Notes under the pieces: model-generated | The model's database searches: none | Told to the model about the DNA's origin: nothing | What the model saw: only the letters and a program-made list of their open reading frames with translations | Virus record (IMG/VR): IMGVR_UViG_3300042260_000193 | Span: 1 to 34,891 of that record | DNA from: a virus | Direction: 5' to 3' (one strand) | DNA length: 34,891 nucleotides | Part shown: positions 15,989-23,020 of the stretch, piece after piece | Position numbering within the stretch: position 1 is the stretch's first letter | How the letters are laid out: every line of letters starts with the position of its first letter | Made by a program: the position numbers and the translations under genes

Positions 15989-16396
15989 TTAGTTGTTTAA
16001 GTAAATAATAAAGTTAATGATTGTAGCCAATACCACAACGCCTATTAAGACCATTGTAGCAATTGCGCCCGTTTTTTCTTTTTCCATTTGTTTTTTGCTT
16101 GTTTTTGGCGTTTTACGCTCCGTTTTTAACTCTAGGCTAGTTTGTTCTTTGTTTTGTGAACTTGTCCACGTACGGCGGTATTCCTGAGTTAGTAGGGCTA
16201 CACGTTTAGCCGTGCGAATGTTTGGCTTTTTACCCGCCCATTCATAAACCCCGTAATCTATTTGCTGAATGTAGTTGTACTTTTTCAGTACGTAGAACAA
16301 GTCGAAGCGTCTAGGCTGAAATTCAGCCAGTCTAAAGGTTTTCTTTTCGGCCATTGCGTCTATGGTGGCCTTGTAGTTTTCTAGGTTATGTTTCAT
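15989..16396 (-). CDS. Protein with C-terminal membrane anchor, unknown function
   Basis: 135 residues from ATG 16396, which overlaps the upstream stop (ATGA); a longer reading from 16462 would run far into that gene, so the internal start is preferred. The soluble N-terminal part ('RLAEFQPRRFDLFYVLKKY' and 'QIDYGVYEWAGKKPNIRTA') may be a small winged-helix-like domain. A basic linker leads to a single membrane helix near the C-terminus (VLIGVVVLATIINFIIYL). Not recognised. Confidence 0.6.
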   Translation of the reverse strand: MKHNLENYKATIDAMAEKKTFRLAEFQPRRFDLFYVLKKYNYIQQIDYGVYEWAGKKPNIRTAKRVALLTQEYRRTWTSSQNKEQTSLELKTERKTPKTSKKQMEKEKTGAIATMVLIGVVVLATIINFIIYLNN

Positions 16397-16620
16397 AGGT
16401 AAAAATTTACGTTGTTGTCGTTCATAGCTTCGCGTAGCATTTCGCGGCATTTGTTGTAGCATTCCATTTCGCAGTCAGTAGCTTCGCGGTTGTTAATATA
16501 TCCGTGTTTTACTATGCCGCGTAATTTTTGGTCTAATTCCCAAACTACGTCGTACCAATTTCCAGCGTTTAGCGCTTGTATTGCTTCGGGCTGGTTGTCG
16601 TATTCTATTGTTACTTTCAT
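16393..16620 (-). CDS. Small phage protein, unknown function
   Basis: 75 residues starting 'MKVTIEYDNQPEAIQALNAG', an alpha/beta pattern common to small early phage proteins, with Cys at about 50, 54 and 58 (CEMECYNKC). Function unknown. Its ATG is directly preceded by the box AAATCAGAATAAG shared with two neighbours. Confidence 0.65.
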   Translation of the reverse strand: MKVTIEYDNQPEAIQALNAGNWYDVVWELDQKLRGIVKHGYINNREATDCEMECYNKCREMLREAMNDNNVNFYL

Positions 16621-16621
16621 C

Positions 16622-16636
16622 TTATTCTGATTTAAA
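16622..16636. repeat. Direct repeat ttattctgatttaaa, copy 1
   Basis: On the minus strand it reads TTTAAATCAGAATAA, leading into ATG 16620. Matches 16723-16737 over 15 bases and 17118-17130 over 13. Confidence 0.7.
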
Positions 16637-16721
16637 TACCATAAATTAAATACTGTTCATACTGACCTTCTGTTAAAACCACATATTGACCACTTACTTT
16701 GATAATATAGTTTCTTTCCAT
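16632..16721 (-). CDS. Possible 29-residue protein
   Basis: A tiny gene with ATG at 16721 and TAA at 16632, beginning MERNYIIKVSGQYVVLTEGQ. Its start carries the AAATCAGAATAAAATG box and it spans exactly the interval between two copies of the repeat. The strand-like composition is plausible for a real mini-protein. Support is the shared start box only. Confidence 0.4.
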   Translation of the reverse strand: MERNYIIKVSGQYVVLTEGQYEQYLIYGI

Positions 16722-16722
16722 T

Positions 16723-16737
16723 TTATTCTGATTTAAA
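16723..16737. repeat. Direct repeat ttattctgatttaaa, copy 2
   Basis: Second copy, 101 bp from the first, in front of the 29-residue gene. Its minus-strand form contains the end of the 50-residue gene. Confidence 0.7.
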
Positions 16738-16875
16738 GGTTAATTGAATACCAAATGCAAATTGATATTTATGTACTTGCAATAACATACTAAACCAAGG
16801 ATATACACTTACATTGCACTCTACTCTTGACTGTTCTGATTTATAGATATATCCATATACTCTTTTACTTTTCAT
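16723..16875 (-). CDS. Possible 50-residue protein
   Basis: Begins MKSKRVYGYIYKSEQS and ends FGIQLTFKSE; ATG 16875, TAA 16723. Its last codons form part of the repeat box of the next gene, so stop and downstream start nearly overlap. It lies in an AT-rich, CpG-poor island. No known family; codon pattern and tight packing support a gene. Confidence 0.45.
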   Translation of the reverse strand: MKSKRVYGYIYKSEQSRVECNVSVYPWFSMLLQVHKYQFAFGIQLTFKSE

Positions 16876-16876
16876 A

Positions 16877-17116
16877 TTATTTTTTTTTAAATATTAATAC
16901 CGAACTTTTCCCCGAACTTTTCCCCGAACTTTTCCCCGAACTTTCTAATATTGGCATATATCCATCTTCAATAATTTTAGTAATCATATCTATACACATT
17001 TTTAAACTTAATATTTCTTGTTTTGATAAACATCTGCTTGTATGAGTTAAATGCTCTTGCTCAAAATATTCTATTCCTTCAGATACATCTATATAATGCT
17101 TTTGTACTGCTGTCAT
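16877..17116 (-). CDS. Small protein with tandem GKSS repeat
   Basis: 79 residues. A helical N-terminal part ('KQEILSLKMCIDMITKIIED') is followed by SSGKSSGKSSGKSS near the C-terminus, encoded by 12-bp tandem units (16900-16944), then VLIFKKK. The repeat would expand or shrink in frame. The gene lies in the AT-rich island with the AAATCAGAATAAGATG box at its ATG. Unknown function. Confidence 0.6.
   Translation of the reverse strand: MTAVQKHYIDVSEGIEYFEQEHLTHTSRCLSKQEILSLKMCIDMITKIIEDGYMPILESSGKSSGKSSGKSSVLIFKKK
16900..16944. repeat. 12-bp tandem repeat (ccgaacttttcc), 3.75 copies
   Basis: Three exact units (16900-16911, 16912-16923, 16924-16935) and a partial fourth. It encodes the GKSS repeat in the 79-residue protein. 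Unit length is a multiple of 3, so copy change keeps frame. Confidence 0.9.
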
Positions 17117-17117
17117 C

Positions 17118-17130
17118 TTATTCTGATTTA
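17118..17130. repeat. Direct repeat ttattctgattta, copy 3
   Basis: Third copy, at the ATG of the GKSS-repeat gene (17116). A shorter 10-base fragment is also present at 16834-16843. Confidence 0.7.
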
Positions 17131-17142
17131 TTTAGTTCGTGT

Positions 17143-17445
17143 TTATTTACAATTACATTCGTGCATTGAGTTACTGCCATAGCACGCGCAGCTTTTCCTA
17201 CTTCCTGAGGCTTCGCGGTAACCATTGCTAAATGCTTCGACCTCTACTAGCGCTATGTCTTTTTTGATGCGCTCTAGGTACAACGTGGCGTCCATAAGTT
17301 CTTCTTGTAGGTGGGTTATCCATTGATCTAACGTTAGGTCGTTTCGTGTTAGCGGCGTTCCGTATTTCTTTAGGCCCGTGTTTGAACGTTCGACGTATTT
17401 AGCTAGCACGCTTTTTACTATCTGGTCTTCTACTTCTTGTTTCAT
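17143..17445 (-). CDS. MazG-like small protein with Cys-rich tail
   Basis: 100 residues. 'ERSNTGLKKYGTPLTR' and 'WITHLQEELMDATLYLERI' (about 42-60) match a phage family in which the EExxD helix resembles MazG-type nucleotide pyrophosphohydrolases. The second acidic helix of true MazG is not evident, so activity is uncertain. The C-terminus carries 'CACYGSNSMHECNC', a possible metal site. It overlaps the exonuclease stop by 4 bp. Confidence 0.55.
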   Translation of the reverse strand: MKQEVEDQIVKSVLAKYVERSNTGLKKYGTPLTRNDLTLDQWITHLQEELMDATLYLERIKKDIALVEVEAFSNGYREASGSRKSCACYGSNSMHECNCK

Positions 17446-18122
17446 AAAAAATTATATAAAGTGTTAAAATACTCGCGGCATAGTTCGACGCGCTCTTTGA
17501 TTTCGGCAATTACTTGTTCGTCTTTTTCTACTTTGAAGAACTTTACACGGCGGTTGTCTGGTATATGGTCAAACGAATGGCGCTTTAACACTTCGTCGCG
17601 TAGTTCTTGGCTTTCGTCTATTAATCTAGCGTTCCAATGCGCGCGGCGCACTTCGTCTTCTATCATGTCCGCGGGTGTATTGACTAGGCAGTAAACTAGT
17701 AGTGCTTCGGTCTTACCCGTCAATTCCATGTAACCTTGCAATTGATAGTAGTAGTCTTTGGTCGGTATTTCCGTAGCAAAAAACGGGAATGTCGTAGCGT
17801 CCCATGAGCTTTTCACGTCCAAAAGTATGTCGTTCGTGTTTACGTCGGGCGTTCCAGTTAAGAACTCGTTTTCAAAGTGTTCGTGGTTCTTATATAAAAA
17901 GCCTAATTCTAGCGCGTTTGAGGCCATTTCTATGGCTTCGTCTTCTACTAGGTTACCTTTGTCGGTGTAACGACTTGAAAACGTCTTAATAATGCCGTAT
18001 TTCGCACGTAACACTTCTTCTTCTATGTATGTCTTTGCGGTTTGGCTTAACAACTCCCCCTTTGTGCGGGGGTTAGTCATTATTTTACCTATGGCAGAAC
18101 ATCGAACTTTCCAAGCATTCAT
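17442..18122 (-). CDS. YqaJ/lambda-type recombination exonuclease
   Basis: 226 residues with the PD-(D/E)XK nuclease pattern: Glu60/62 in 'GNLVEDEA', Asp93 in 'TGTPDV', the D-x-K pair Asp102/Lys104 in 'ILLDVKSSWD', and 'YYYQLQGYMELTG' (about 124-136), as in YqaJ exonucleases. The family digests one strand at dsDNA ends to give single strands for the annealing protein. That partner (Erf) is directly upstream with a 4-bp overlap, the usual two-gene recombination module. Confidence 0.85.
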   Translation of the reverse strand: MNAWKVRCSAIGKIMTNPRTKGELLSQTAKTYIEEEVLRAKYGIIKTFSSRYTDKGNLVEDEAIEMASNALELGFLYKNHEHFENEFLTGTPDVNTNDILLDVKSSWDATTFPFFATEIPTKDYYYQLQGYMELTGKTEALLVYCLVNTPADMIEDEVRRAHWNARLIDESQELRDEVLKRHSFDHIPDNRRVKFFKVEKDEQVIAEIKERVELCREYFNTLYNFL

Positions 18123-18646
18123 AACGCGTTAAGTATATCGGTTTGACCTTCGGTTAATTGAAAACTAGCCTCTAGCTTTTCGCGGGTGTATTCGCCTTTT
18201 TGTATGGCTACTACTGCCGCTTGAAAACGTTTTGGGTCTATTGTTTTCTTTTGGGGTTCGTTTTTTACTTGTTCGCCACTTGCGTCCGTGTCTTTGTCGG
18301 TTACAAGGCCTAAACAACTAGCCAACGCGTAACGACGGAAATACGTAACACCACTTCCAAAGCTTTGGTAGTCGTTTTGGCCTTTGAGACTTACGCTAGG
18401 AATTGCTACGCTACTTTCCATGTTTTCGCCCGTTTCTACGTGGAATATTTTTGTAGCTATATAGTTAACGTCGTCTTTTGTGTGTAGCATTTGGGTAAAT
18501 CCTAGCCCGTGTTTCGCTAGTAGCGGGTTAATTACTTTGAAAATTGCGGGTAGATCGCTATAAGAATAGCCGAACCCTTGCGTTCCTTTGTGAATTACTG
18601 GTACTTCTTGCTGAAAAGCCGCAAGCGCTTTTAATAAATGTTTCAT
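18119..18646 (-). CDS. erf: ERF-family single-strand annealing protein
   Basis: 175 residues. The ERF core is plain: 'GYSYSDLPAIFKVINPLL' (about 26-43), 'HGLGFTQ' (46-52), and 'GSGVTYFRRYALASCLGLVT' (97-116), the family signature. It anneals complementary single strands in phage recombination and concatemer formation. It precedes the exonuclease and has a promoter element just upstream (18677-18684). Its start reads AACAAGTTATG, a word also at the M15 lysin start. Confidence 0.92.
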   Translation of the reverse strand: MKHLLKALAAFQQEVPVIHKGTQGFGYSYSDLPAIFKVINPLLAKHGLGFTQMLHTKDDVNYIATKIFHVETGENMESSVAIPSVSLKGQNDYQSFGSGVTYFRRYALASCLGLVTDKDTDASGEQVKNEPQKKTIDPKRFQAAVVAIQKGEYTREKLEASFQLTEGQTDILNAL

Positions 18647-18670
18647 AACTTGTTGTTTTTAAGTGTTAAC

Positions 18671-18686
18671 TATATGCAAATATATA
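18671..18686 (-). promoter_or_regulatory. Promoter of recombination operon; 16-bp element shared with 24603-24618
   Basis: Contains TATATTTG (minus, 18684-18677), a full TAnnTTTG match, 31 bp before the erf ATG. The flanking 16 bases TATATATTTGCATATA are identical to those at 24603-24618, suggesting a common regulator or promoter class. No strong -33 element. Confidence 0.6.
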
Positions 18687-18688
18687 CT

Positions 18689-19207
18689 TTATTTTAATTC
18701 ATTCGTTTTTTTCTTGTAAATTTTTATCAATTCTTTCAATTCTTCGATTTCCCAACGTTTCTCTAGGTGCGCCCTACCTTGTAATTCAATCAATTTTGCG
18801 GCGCCTATGCGTTGCTGTATGCCTATCTGGTAGTTTAGTAGGTTGCCAGATAGGAAAGTGTTGCAGTGTTCGCATTGAAGGTGGCAATTATCTTCGTCAA
18901 AACGCACGTTTGAATGGCCGCCTTGGCTGTAGAAATGACCACAATTTTTTTTCTTTGGCGGTTGGTTGCAAGAAATGCACGGCTTACCCTCGTCGCGTTT
19001 ACGTATGTAGGTATTGAATACTTTTTGCGCGTCTTTAAGCCAGTCGCTGGTTGTTTTTAGTTCTGTTGTCCATTTCTTTTTCGTGTTTTTCCACGCGGCG
19101 GCTTTTGTTTCTTCTACAAAGGCCCTAACACATTCGTCTTTTAGGCAGTATTTATGGTTAAAGCGTATCGGTTCGAACTTGTCTTTGCAATTTTTACAGC
19201 GTGGCAT
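18689..19207 (-). CDS. ninG: NinG/Rap-like recombination protein
   Basis: 172 residues with the NinG layout: N-terminal zinc-binding cysteines (CKNCKDKF, CLKDEC), then 'CISCNQPPKKKNCGHFYSQG' and 'CHLQCEHCNTFLSGN' (about 112-126), which hold the HNH-like metal site. In lambda, NinG (Rap) is a structure-specific endonuclease that resolves recombination intermediates. It stands next to erf and the exonuclease, so a complete recombination set is encoded. Confidence 0.88.
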   Translation of the reverse strand: MPRCKNCKDKFEPIRFNHKYCLKDECVRAFVEETKAAAWKNTKKKWTTELKTTSDWLKDAQKVFNTYIRKRDEGKPCISCNQPPKKKNCGHFYSQGGHSNVRFDEDNCHLQCEHCNTFLSGNLLNYQIGIQQRIGAAKLIELQGRAHLEKRWEIEELKELIKIYKKKTNELK

Positions 19208-19211
19208 GTGC

Positions 19212-19715
19212 TTATATTTTATATGAAACGTTATATATTTCTTGGAACTTGTTTACATATGCTAAATGTGCATCAAAATCATTTTTATAGTAGCCAATTG
19301 AAACTGTTTTACCTTTTATTGCAATTTTAGCTTGATAGTATATTTTTTCAGATCCGTTTTTAAGTATGCTTTTCTTATAATAAACACCAGTATATTTCTT
19401 TTTTGAGCTGCGATTTGAATTGTTGACTGATTGAGAAACCCATCTTAGGTTATCTAATTGGTTATTTGATTTATTTCTATCAATATGGTCACACACTTCA
19501 TTTAGTTTAGGCAGTCTATCAAATGACATTAAAAGCAATCTTGCAATAGTTATAGTTTTAGTTACGCCATTTTCAGTCAATCTAAAATTTAAATATCCTT
19601 TATTATTAGTGCTGCCATTTAATTGCTTTATAGTTCCATTTTTTATAGACCTAACCTTTCCACATTTTGTAATTTCATAATTACTATATGTGGGTATTTT
19701 TATCCATTTTTCCAT
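19212..19715 (-). CDS. HNH homing endonuclease (NUMOD4 + HNH + AP2)
   Basis: 167 residues from ATG 19715, one base after the upstream stop; an upstream ATG at 19730 is possible. Domain order: NUMOD4 ('WIKIPTYSNYEITKCGKVRS', about 4-23), HNH ('VCDHIDRNKSNNQLDNLRWV', about 73-92), AP2-like DNA-binding domain ('YTGVYYKK' to the end). Such genes are free-standing selfish endonucleases that spread by cutting uninvaded relatives. Base composition is AT-rich and CpG-poor unlike its neighbours, a sign of transfer. Confidence 0.9.
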   Translation of the reverse strand: MEKWIKIPTYSNYEITKCGKVRSIKNGTIKQLNGSTNNKGYLNFRLTENGVTKTITIARLLLMSFDRLPKLNEVCDHIDRNKSNNQLDNLRWVSQSVNNSNRSSKKKYTGVYYKKSILKNGSEKIYYQAKIAIKGKTVSIGYYKNDFDAHLAYVNKFQEIYNVSYKI

Positions 19716-19716
19716 A

Positions 19717-19974
19717 TTAATCAATTTCAATTACTTCATTTATCCAATTACGAAATAGTATTTGCAAGTCTATTTGTTGATTGTAAATTTCAGCTGCATT
19801 TTCACCATCAACACGCAACACTTTACTATCAACTCTTTGTATTTCTTCACAAAGTATGTTTGCCTTTCTTTTTAATGATTGCTTAAATACATATTGATTA
19901 TTGAGATCTTCTATAAAGTCGCCTAGCACGGGTAAGAACGCGCACAGCGCAACTAGTTTTTGTTCTTTTGTCAT
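19717..19974 (-). CDS. Small protein, composition break within the gene
   Basis: 85 residues beginning 'MTKEQKLVALCAFLPVLGDF'. The first 20 codons match the CpG-containing style of the phage, while the rest is AT-rich like the HNH gene that follows. The C-terminal part may therefore have been replaced when the endonuclease gene arrived. Function unknown. Confidence 0.6.
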   Translation of the reverse strand: MTKEQKLVALCAFLPVLGDFIEDLNNQYVFKQSLKRKANILCEEIQRVDSKVLRVDGENAAEIYNQQIDLQILFRNWINEVIEID

Positions 19975-19975
19975 C

Positions 19976-20767
19976 TTAAAAAAGTTTTAATTGTTTAATA
20001 TTCATTTCGCTATTATAAATTCGTTCCGTGTTTGGGTCGATTAGGTCGGCAAATTCTATTTCACAGAACGTGCCGCAGTCTGGCAGTATTGGCGGTTCGT
20101 GTTTTCCCTCGTTTGGTTTAAGGTCGGCCAGAAATTTACCCTTAATGCAACTAGCGCCCGTTTGTATTTCTAAGTCGGCCATTCTTTGGTAGTATTCTGG
20201 AAACTCTTTACGTACTTTATTCCAGTAACCCTTTCCGCCTTTAACGCAGCCGATACAATTGTTGTTGTGAAAGCCTAGTAAATACATTTTAGGTAGTTGT
20301 ATTCCGTTTATTAGTAGCAGTTCGGCGCATTGTTCTTTTGATAGCTGACGCTCAATAAGCGGAAACAACGGCTTTGCTTTTGGGTGTTGTTGTGCAAAAC
20401 GAATAGCGCGGTTTATTTCTTTGCGTGAAAACTCAAAACCAAAAATTTGCCCCTCGTAGTCTATTTCTTTTTCGATTTTATAGCGCACGTTCTTTTTTAA
20501 CTCTAGCGTACACCTAGCCCCAGACGGGCCGTTAATATACCGCGTCTTTTCTATTACGTCGAATTGGTCTACGTATTTTTCGCTACGTACCTTGTTTATT
20601 TTTTTACCTAGCCAGAGTTCGCAGTCGTCTAAAAAACGTTCATTGTCTGGGTGGGCGCTATCTATTACCATGTAGTAAAGTTCTACGTTGTCTTTTCCGT
20701 ATTGCTCTATTGCTATTTTACAAGCTACTGCGCTTGTTACGCCACAACTAAACCATGCTATTTTCAT
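19976..20767 (-). CDS. PAPS-reductase-like PP-loop protein with cysteine cluster
   Basis: 263 residues. The N-terminus has a PP-loop variant 'SCGVTSAVA' (7-15) of the PAPS reductase/adenine nucleotide alpha hydrolase superfamily. Cysteines at 86, 171, 174, 207, 231 and 235 ('NCIGCVKGG', 'DCGTFCEIEF') could hold an iron-sulfur cluster as in DndC-type and related enzymes. Phages often carry such proteins; a role in sulfur-linked nucleic acid modification or defence evasion has been suggested for relatives but is not established. It lies among replication genes, not metabolic ones. Confidence 0.75.
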   Translation of the reverse strand: MKIAWFSCGVTSAVACKIAIEQYGKDNVELYYMVIDSAHPDNERFLDDCELWLGKKINKVRSEKYVDQFDVIEKTRYINGPSGARCTLELKKNVRYKIEKEIDYEGQIFGFEFSRKEINRAIRFAQQHPKAKPLFPLIERQLSKEQCAELLLINGIQLPKMYLLGFHNNNCIGCVKGGKGYWNKVRKEFPEYYQRMADLEIQTGASCIKGKFLADLKPNEGKHEPPILPDCGTFCEIEFADLIDPNTERIYNSEMNIKQLKLF

Positions 20768-20768
20768 G

Positions 20769-21059
20769 TTAAAAAGTGTTTGTTTGTATTTCCATTTCTA
20801 ATTCTTTGATGCGTCTGGCTAGTTCCATGTTACGGCTCGCTAGTACCGTGTTTTCACGGCTTAAAGATACCGCGTGTTCATGCAGTCTAGTAAAAAACGA
20901 AACCGCCTCTAGTAGTTCTTGTTCGCTTTTCTCAGCGCCTTGTATGTAGTCCGTAGCTTCGGGGCGTGTTTTTAGTATTTGTTCGCGTGCTGTTTTTATT
21001 CTTTGCTGTATTGCCCAAAGGTTAGCCCGTGTTTTTATAATTTCAAGTCCTAGTTCCAT
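20769..21059 (-). CDS. Coiled-coil protein of unknown function
   Basis: 96 residues, almost all helical with heptad character ('NMELARRIKELEMEIQ' near the end). No membrane segment or motif. It lies one base from the PAPS-reductase-like gene and two bases from the helicase gene, so it could bridge or regulate either. Not recognised. Confidence 0.6.
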   Translation of the reverse strand: MELGLEIIKTRANLWAIQQRIKTAREQILKTRPEATDYIQGAEKSEQELLEAVSFFTRLHEHAVSLSRENTVLASRNMELARRIKELEMEIQTNTF

Positions 21060-21061
21060 GT

Positions 21062-22000
21062 TTAAAAAGGTGTTTCGTTTGCGAGGCGTCTAAGCTTTTC
21101 GCTGGTTGTTAGTATTTCGTTTTCTATTTGCTTTTGTACTTCTTTTGGTCTGTATGGGGCTAAAGGGTCTATGCCGTTTATTTGAAAGCCTAGCCCGCTA
21201 TTAAATTCGCACTTAACTGGTTGCTCTATTTCCGTATGTTTGCCGCCAGTTTCTTGGTCTTTAACTTTTTCTACTCCTATCAAAGTCTTAAATTTAAGTT
21301 CGGGGTGTTTAATTAGTCGGTGAATTACTAGCATGTCGTCGCAGCGGTTCAAAAATGCTTTTCCGCCTTCTATGTGATCCTTTAAGGGTGGCTTTAAATG
21401 GCCTTTGAGTTCGCCGTCTTGGTAAATGTTACCAGTTCGCCCGCTTTCGGTGTTTGGGTGCGTGTTTATATAGATAGTTATTCCCGTTTGGTTGCAAAAT
21501 TGGCGAGCCTTATTCATAAATTCGTAGTTCCCTTCGTACCCCATTTGCCTATCTAAGCCCGTGAAGGGGTCTATAAGCCCAACGTTTGCCCCGCTTTCCT
21601 TAAAAAGGTCTAGCACTTCTTCGGGTTTGTACAAATTCGAGTTGTCAACGAATGTAAAGTATTGTTCTAGGTAGGCTAGGTCGCCCGCTATTTGCGAATG
21701 GGTTAATTTACTAAAGTGTTTGCCCCTATACATTTGGATTAGGTCGCGCATAATTTGGCCCTTTTGGTTTTCACCCGACCAAATACAAAACGTTAGCCCG
21801 TGTTTTAGTGCCAAAGCTAAAAAATACCAATTGATCCAGTACGTTTTTCCGACGTTGTCATGGCCTAGTATTATAGTTAGTTGTTTAGGTTTGAACCTTA
21901 GGTAGTCGTCTAGGTAGCAGTCTAAGCCTAGGCCTTTTTTTATTTTGCCGTCCCTTACGTCTAGTAAGTATTGCAGCGAGTCGCCTTGTTTTAGTAGCAT
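21062..22000 (-). CDS. DnaB/RecA-type replicative ATPase (helicase)
   Basis: 312 residues. A RecA-fold ATPase is shown by Walker A 'GHDNVGKT' (46-53), Walker B 'VGLIDP' (140-145) and the DnaB-like context 'LTIILGHDNVGKTYWINWYF'. It lacks the N-terminal domain of full DnaB, being one-domain like several phage replicative or RepA-type helicases. It is next to the replication initiator gene (2-bp gap), so it probably loads at the phage origin. Confidence 0.8.
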   Translation of the reverse strand: MLLKQGDSLQYLLDVRDGKIKKGLGLDCYLDDYLRFKPKQLTIILGHDNVGKTYWINWYFLALALKHGLTFCIWSGENQKGQIMRDLIQMYRGKHFSKLTHSQIAGDLAYLEQYFTFVDNSNLYKPEEVLDLFKESGANVGLIDPFTGLDRQMGYEGNYEFMNKARQFCNQTGITIYINTHPNTESGRTGNIYQDGELKGHLKPPLKDHIEGGKAFLNRCDDMLVIHRLIKHPELKFKTLIGVEKVKDQETGGKHTEIEQPVKCEFNSGLGFQINGIDPLAPYRPKEVQKQIENEILTTSEKLRRLANETPF

Positions 22001-22002
22001 GG

Positions 22003-22698
22003 TTAGTTTTTTAGGTGTGCTAGTAATGCGTCGCTTTCTGTTTTTATGGTTAGCCCGCTATACTTGTCTATTGTTTCGGCTCTACTAAAAAATTCGGGTG
22101 TGCAATACTGGTAGTTGTTGTCTTTATGGTATTTGCTAGCTGCTGCGTTCGTTATTGCGTCGTTTATTTGTTCTTTGGTGTAACCCTCTTTTAGCCTAGC
22201 TTGAAAAGAACGTTTTGTTTTTTCGTTAATTACTTCAAACCTACGGCCAAAAGTTCTATTTATGAAGCCTAGCAACGCTAGGTAGTCTATATTCTTTTCA
22301 TTCTTATTATTCTTTTCATTCTTGTTTGTTGTTAATTGTTTGTTGCTCGTTTGTTGCTCGTTTGTTAGTGGCTTGTTAGTAGTTTCGTTTTCTTGTTGGT
22401 AACATTCGTATTTACAGATAGTTACAATAGTAAATTGGCTTGTTGATTTTACTTCAATTTCGCTTGTCTTTTCTAGGCGCTTTAAGTTGGTTCTAATTAC
22501 TTGAATTGATAGCCCCGTGGCGTTTGAAATGTTACCCAAAGACGAAATAAATTGACCGCGTTTTACTTCTATACCTTGCCATTTTCCGTCTTTATGGTTT
22601 GCCTTTATAAGCATGTACAAAAACAAATGCACGGCTTCGGACTTATTAAACCATTCCCAGTCTAAAAATTTCCTATGTAATTTTATCCAGCCGCTCAT
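22003..22698 (-). CDS. Replication initiator (wHTH + Phg_2220_C-type domain)
   Basis: 231 residues. N-terminal winged helix ('WIKLHRKFLDWEWFNKSEAV', about 4-23, and 'ATGLSIQVIRTNLKRLEK', about 60-77), a low-complexity Asn/Lys/Thr linker (about 105-135), and a C-terminal domain of the Phg_2220_C type ('LLGFINRTFGRRFEVI', 'YCTPEFFSRAETIDKY'). Proteins of this plan bind origin repeats and recruit the helicase. The linker DNA contains iteron-like repeats (22291-22367). The downstream gene is the helicase. Confidence 0.8.
   Translation of the reverse strand: MSGWIKLHRKFLDWEWFNKSEAVHLFLYMLIKANHKDGKWQGIEVKRGQFISSLGNISNATGLSIQVIRTNLKRLEKTSEIEVKSTSQFTIVTICKYECYQQENETTNKPLTNEQQTSNKQLTTNKNEKNNKNEKNIDYLALLGFINRTFGRRFEVINEKTKRSFQARLKEGYTKEQINDAITNAAASKYHKDNNYQYCTPEFFSRAETIDKYSGLTIKTESDALLAHLKN
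22291..22367. repeat. Iteron-like repeats inside the initiator gene (candidate origin)
   Basis: Two copies of attcttttcattctt (22291-22305, 22309-22323; period 18) and four starts of gtttgtt(g/a) (22324, 22338, 22349, 22360), two of them as an 11-bp tandem gtttgttgctc. The 11-bp period is not a multiple of 3 and is about one helical turn, which favours DNA-level binding over protein repetition. Phage origins often lie within the initiator gene. Confidence 0.45.
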
Positions 22699-22907
22699 TA
22701 GAATACTACTTTGAAGTCGTAATACAATGTAAAGCGGGCGTTTTTATCAATCTTAGCTTGTGCAAAAGTAAATACGCCTATACCTACTTGAATTTCACCC
22801 ATGTATTTTTTGTCGTCTTGTACTATTTTTTCAAATTCCGCTAAATCTTTAAACGACATTCCAGCTTCAAAACATTCTTTCAAATTGTAAATAATAACTC
22901 TTTTCAT
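22698..22907 (-). CDS. Small protein preceding the initiator, unknown function
   Basis: 69 residues beginning 'MKRVIIYNLKECFEAGMSFK', with helix then strands ('MGEIQVGIGVFTFAQAKI'). It overlaps the initiator start by one base (TAATG), so both are translated together. Immediately upstream is the structured leader/terminator (22926-23012). Not recognised. Confidence 0.6.
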   Translation of the reverse strand: MKRVIIYNLKECFEAGMSFKDLAEFEKIVQDDKKYMGEIQVGIGVFTFAQAKIDKNARFTLYYDFKVVF

Positions 22908-22925
22908 ATTTTAATTTTTAATCAT

Positions 22926-23012
22926 AAAAAAACCCTCGCAAATCCGTAGGCTCTCACATCTACTTCATTACAAGGGTCAATAATACCTTTAGGTTCTATG
23001 TTGTGAGAGCGA
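22926..23012 (-). ncRNA. Structured leader or small RNA with terminator-like end
   Basis: Minus strand, starting just after a TATATTTG promoter element. Arm A (23010-23002) is a perfect 9-bp complement of arm A' (22958-22950). Arm B (22978-22968) pairs with B' (22941-22931) over 11 positions counting G-U, followed by seven T (22932-22926). Order A-B-A'-B' means the two stems interleave: a pseudoknot, or alternative folds with and without a terminator. It precedes the initiator operon, so it could attenuate replication genes, or be a free small RNA of about 85 nt. Confidence 0.5.
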
Positions 23013-23020
23013 ACCGCTTA

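Noticed and set aside
15989-16462. Longer 157-residue reading of the membrane-anchored protein
   Set aside because: The extra codons lie within the upstream gene, and ATG 16396 has a normal ATGA overlap.
16900-16944. CRISPR-like array
   Set aside because: The units are only 12 bp with no spacers and lie within a coding frame.
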